Assembly: GCA_946635125.1 (NCBI GenBank)
Contig: CAMPBB010000030.1
Coordinates: forward strand, 1-6,683
Length of the DNA stretch: 6,683 bases
Direction: 5' to 3'
Source: an uncultured Clostridia bacterium
GTDB taxonomy: Bacteria > Bacillota > Clostridia > Christensenellales > UBA1242
In this document: positions 5,675 to 6,683 of the stretch, piece after piece
Layout: each line of letters begins with the position of its first letter
Numbering within the stretch: the stretch's first letter is position 1
Program-made: the position numbers and the translations under genes
The notes under the pieces: model-generated
What the model saw: the letters and a program-made list of their open reading frames with translations, nothing else
Database searches by the model: none
Told to the model about the DNA's origin: nothing

Positions 5675-6683
5675 ATAATTCAATTTTTGTGTCATACATC
5701 ACTTTTTCAACTTCACGAATGATTTTTGTCATTGTTTGAACAACCAAAACTGGATCCTTTCCAACTGATGTTTCCCCAGAAAGCATTGTTGCGTTTGCCT
5801 CTTCATAAATTGCGTTTGCAACATCTGTTACTTCTGCTCTTGTTGGACGAAGCGAATATGTCATGCTTTCAAGCATTTCTGTTGCAACAACAACAAATTT
5901 TCTTCTAACATTGCAAAGAGAAATGAGTTTCTTTTGAATCATTGGAAGCTTTTCAAGTGGAATTTCAACCCCAAGGTCACCACGAGCAACCATTAAACCA
6001 TCGCACTCTTTCAAAATTTCGCTTGCGTTTTTAACACCTGCTGCATTTTCAATTTTTGCAATAATTTTAACATAATCACATTTGTTTGCTTTTAAAAATT
6101 TCTTAACATCTTTAACATCTTGCGCGCAAGACACAAAAGAAAGTGCCAAATAGTCTGGCTTATTTTTCATTCCAAACAAAATGTCTTTTTTATCTTGTTC
6201 AGAAAGATATGGTGCTGCTGGAACAACCCCTGGAACATTAAGGCTTTTGTTGTTTGAAAGTTTTCCACCAAACACAACTTTTGTGATAATGTCTGTGTTT
6301 GTTACTTCCATAACTTTAAGTTTTATTTGACCATTGTTTGCAAGAATTGTGTCGCCAGGGTTTACTTGATTTACCAAGATTTTATATCTAAGCCTAACTT
6401 CGTTTTCGTTTCCCAAAACTCCACGAGTTGTTAATGTGAATTTTTGACCTTTTTTAAGTTCAACTTCATTTTTCTCAAAAGTTCCAATTCTCATCTCTGG
6501 ACCTTTTGTGTCGATTAAAAGCCCCAAACCTTTTTTTCTTAATGGTTTTGCGGTGTCAATTAGTTCTTGAAGTGTTTCATATGTTCCATGGCTTAAGTTA
6601 ATTCTGGCAATGCTCATTCCAGCTTCAAACATTTTTTGAAGAGTTTCAATCATAAATCGGTGCTGAATTTTGTCAAAGGATTT
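5673..6683 (-). CDS. pyk: Pyruvate kinase, catalytic A and B domains only (5' end cut by window edge)
   Basis: This enzyme converts phosphoenolpyruvate and ADP to pyruvate and ATP, the last step of glycolysis, in the cytosol. 336 residues are visible and the frame stays open to the window edge. The Met at 6653 is internal; perhaps 10-15 N-terminal residues (the usual KIVCTIGP block) are missing. Visible numbering: ARINLSHG (26-33) with substrate-binding Arg27; DTKGPE (58-63); B domain about 65-145; AKIEN with catalytic Lys210 and metal ligand Glu212; MVARGDLGVEIP (231-242) with metal ligand Asp236; ATEMLESM (267-274) with Thr268; RPTRAEVTDVANA (279-291); LSGETSVGKDP (301-311). The protein stops at VMYDTKIEL, matching the end of the TIM barrel. 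The usual C-terminal domain of about 120 residues, carrying the allosteric site, is absent. The B-domain motif usually reading DDG is NNG (116-118). It converges on the LRR gene over a shared terminator. Confidence 0.93.
   Translation of the reverse strand, partial: KSFDKIQHRFMIETLQKMFEAGMSIARINLSHGTYETLQELIDTAKPLRKKGLGLLIDTKGPEMRIGTFEKNEVELKKGQKFTLTTRGVLGNENEVRLRYKILVNQVNPGDTILANNGQIKLKVMEVTNTDIITKVVFGGKLSNNKSLNVPGVVPAAPYLSEQDKKDILFGMKNKPDYLALSFVSCAQDVKDVKKFLKANKCDYVKIIAKIENAAGVKNASEILKECDGLMVARGDLGVEIPLEKLPMIQKKLISLCNVRRKFVVVATEMLESMTYSLRPTRAEVTDVANAIYEEANATMLSGETSVGKDPVLVVQTMTKIIREVEKVMYDTKIEL

Noticed and set aside
5492..5695. A 67-aa minus-strand ORF spanning the convergent terminator.
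   Set aside because: It reads through the bidirectional terminator and is antisense to the LRR gene's end. It has no ribosome binding site.

Overview
The window is AT-rich and looks like a low-G+C Firmicutes/Bacillota genome or a close relative, most likely an uncultured gut-type lineage. The support is strong AGGAGG-type ribosome binding sites, clear sigma-A (sigma-70 type) promoters, simple hairpin-plus-U-tract terminators, and bacterial LeuRS, ABC exporter and pyruvate kinase sequences. Every stop codon seen is TAA. The tryptophans I checked are all TGG, and no in-frame TGA occurs, so nothing suggests the Mycoplasma-type UGA=Trp code. I did not compute G+C or run any search.

Layout, left to right. 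(1) 1-224, minus strand: the first 74 codons of leucyl-tRNA synthetase (leuS), running off the left edge, with its own promoter (256-285) and a leader of only about 25 nt, too short for a T-box. (2) 362-2242, minus strand: a complete half-size ABC exporter with a TTG start fixed by AGGAGG. It has its own terminator, its own extended -10 promoter, and an unusual ~118-nt leader holding a second AGGAGG, a four-codon mini-ORF and a U-tailed hairpin. (3) 2435-2836, minus strand: a small zinc-ribbon membrane protein driven by a perfect consensus promoter. That promoter lies inside the 5' part of the longest possible ORF and so sets the true start. (4) 2951-5643, plus strand: a divergently transcribed two-gene operon. 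It encodes a 98-aa protein of unknown function and, overlapping it by one base, a 798-aa protein with a novel-looking N-terminal domain followed by about 19 leucine-rich repeats of roughly 22 residues, many carrying Cys-Phe. (5) 5673-6683, minus strand: pyruvate kinase, 5'-truncated by the window edge, converging on the operon across a shared bidirectional terminator. It ends where the catalytic barrel ends and has no C-terminal regulatory domain.

The genes appear to be separate transcription units rather than one pathway: translation (leuS), export (ABC), an unknown membrane protein, an uncharacterised LRR operon and glycolysis (pyk). The parts most worth following up are the LRR operon, the C-domain-less pyruvate kinase and the attenuator-like leader of the ABC exporter. 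No stretch longer than 300 bases lacks a gene, and I saw no tRNA, rRNA, CRISPR array, insertion sequence or phage gene.
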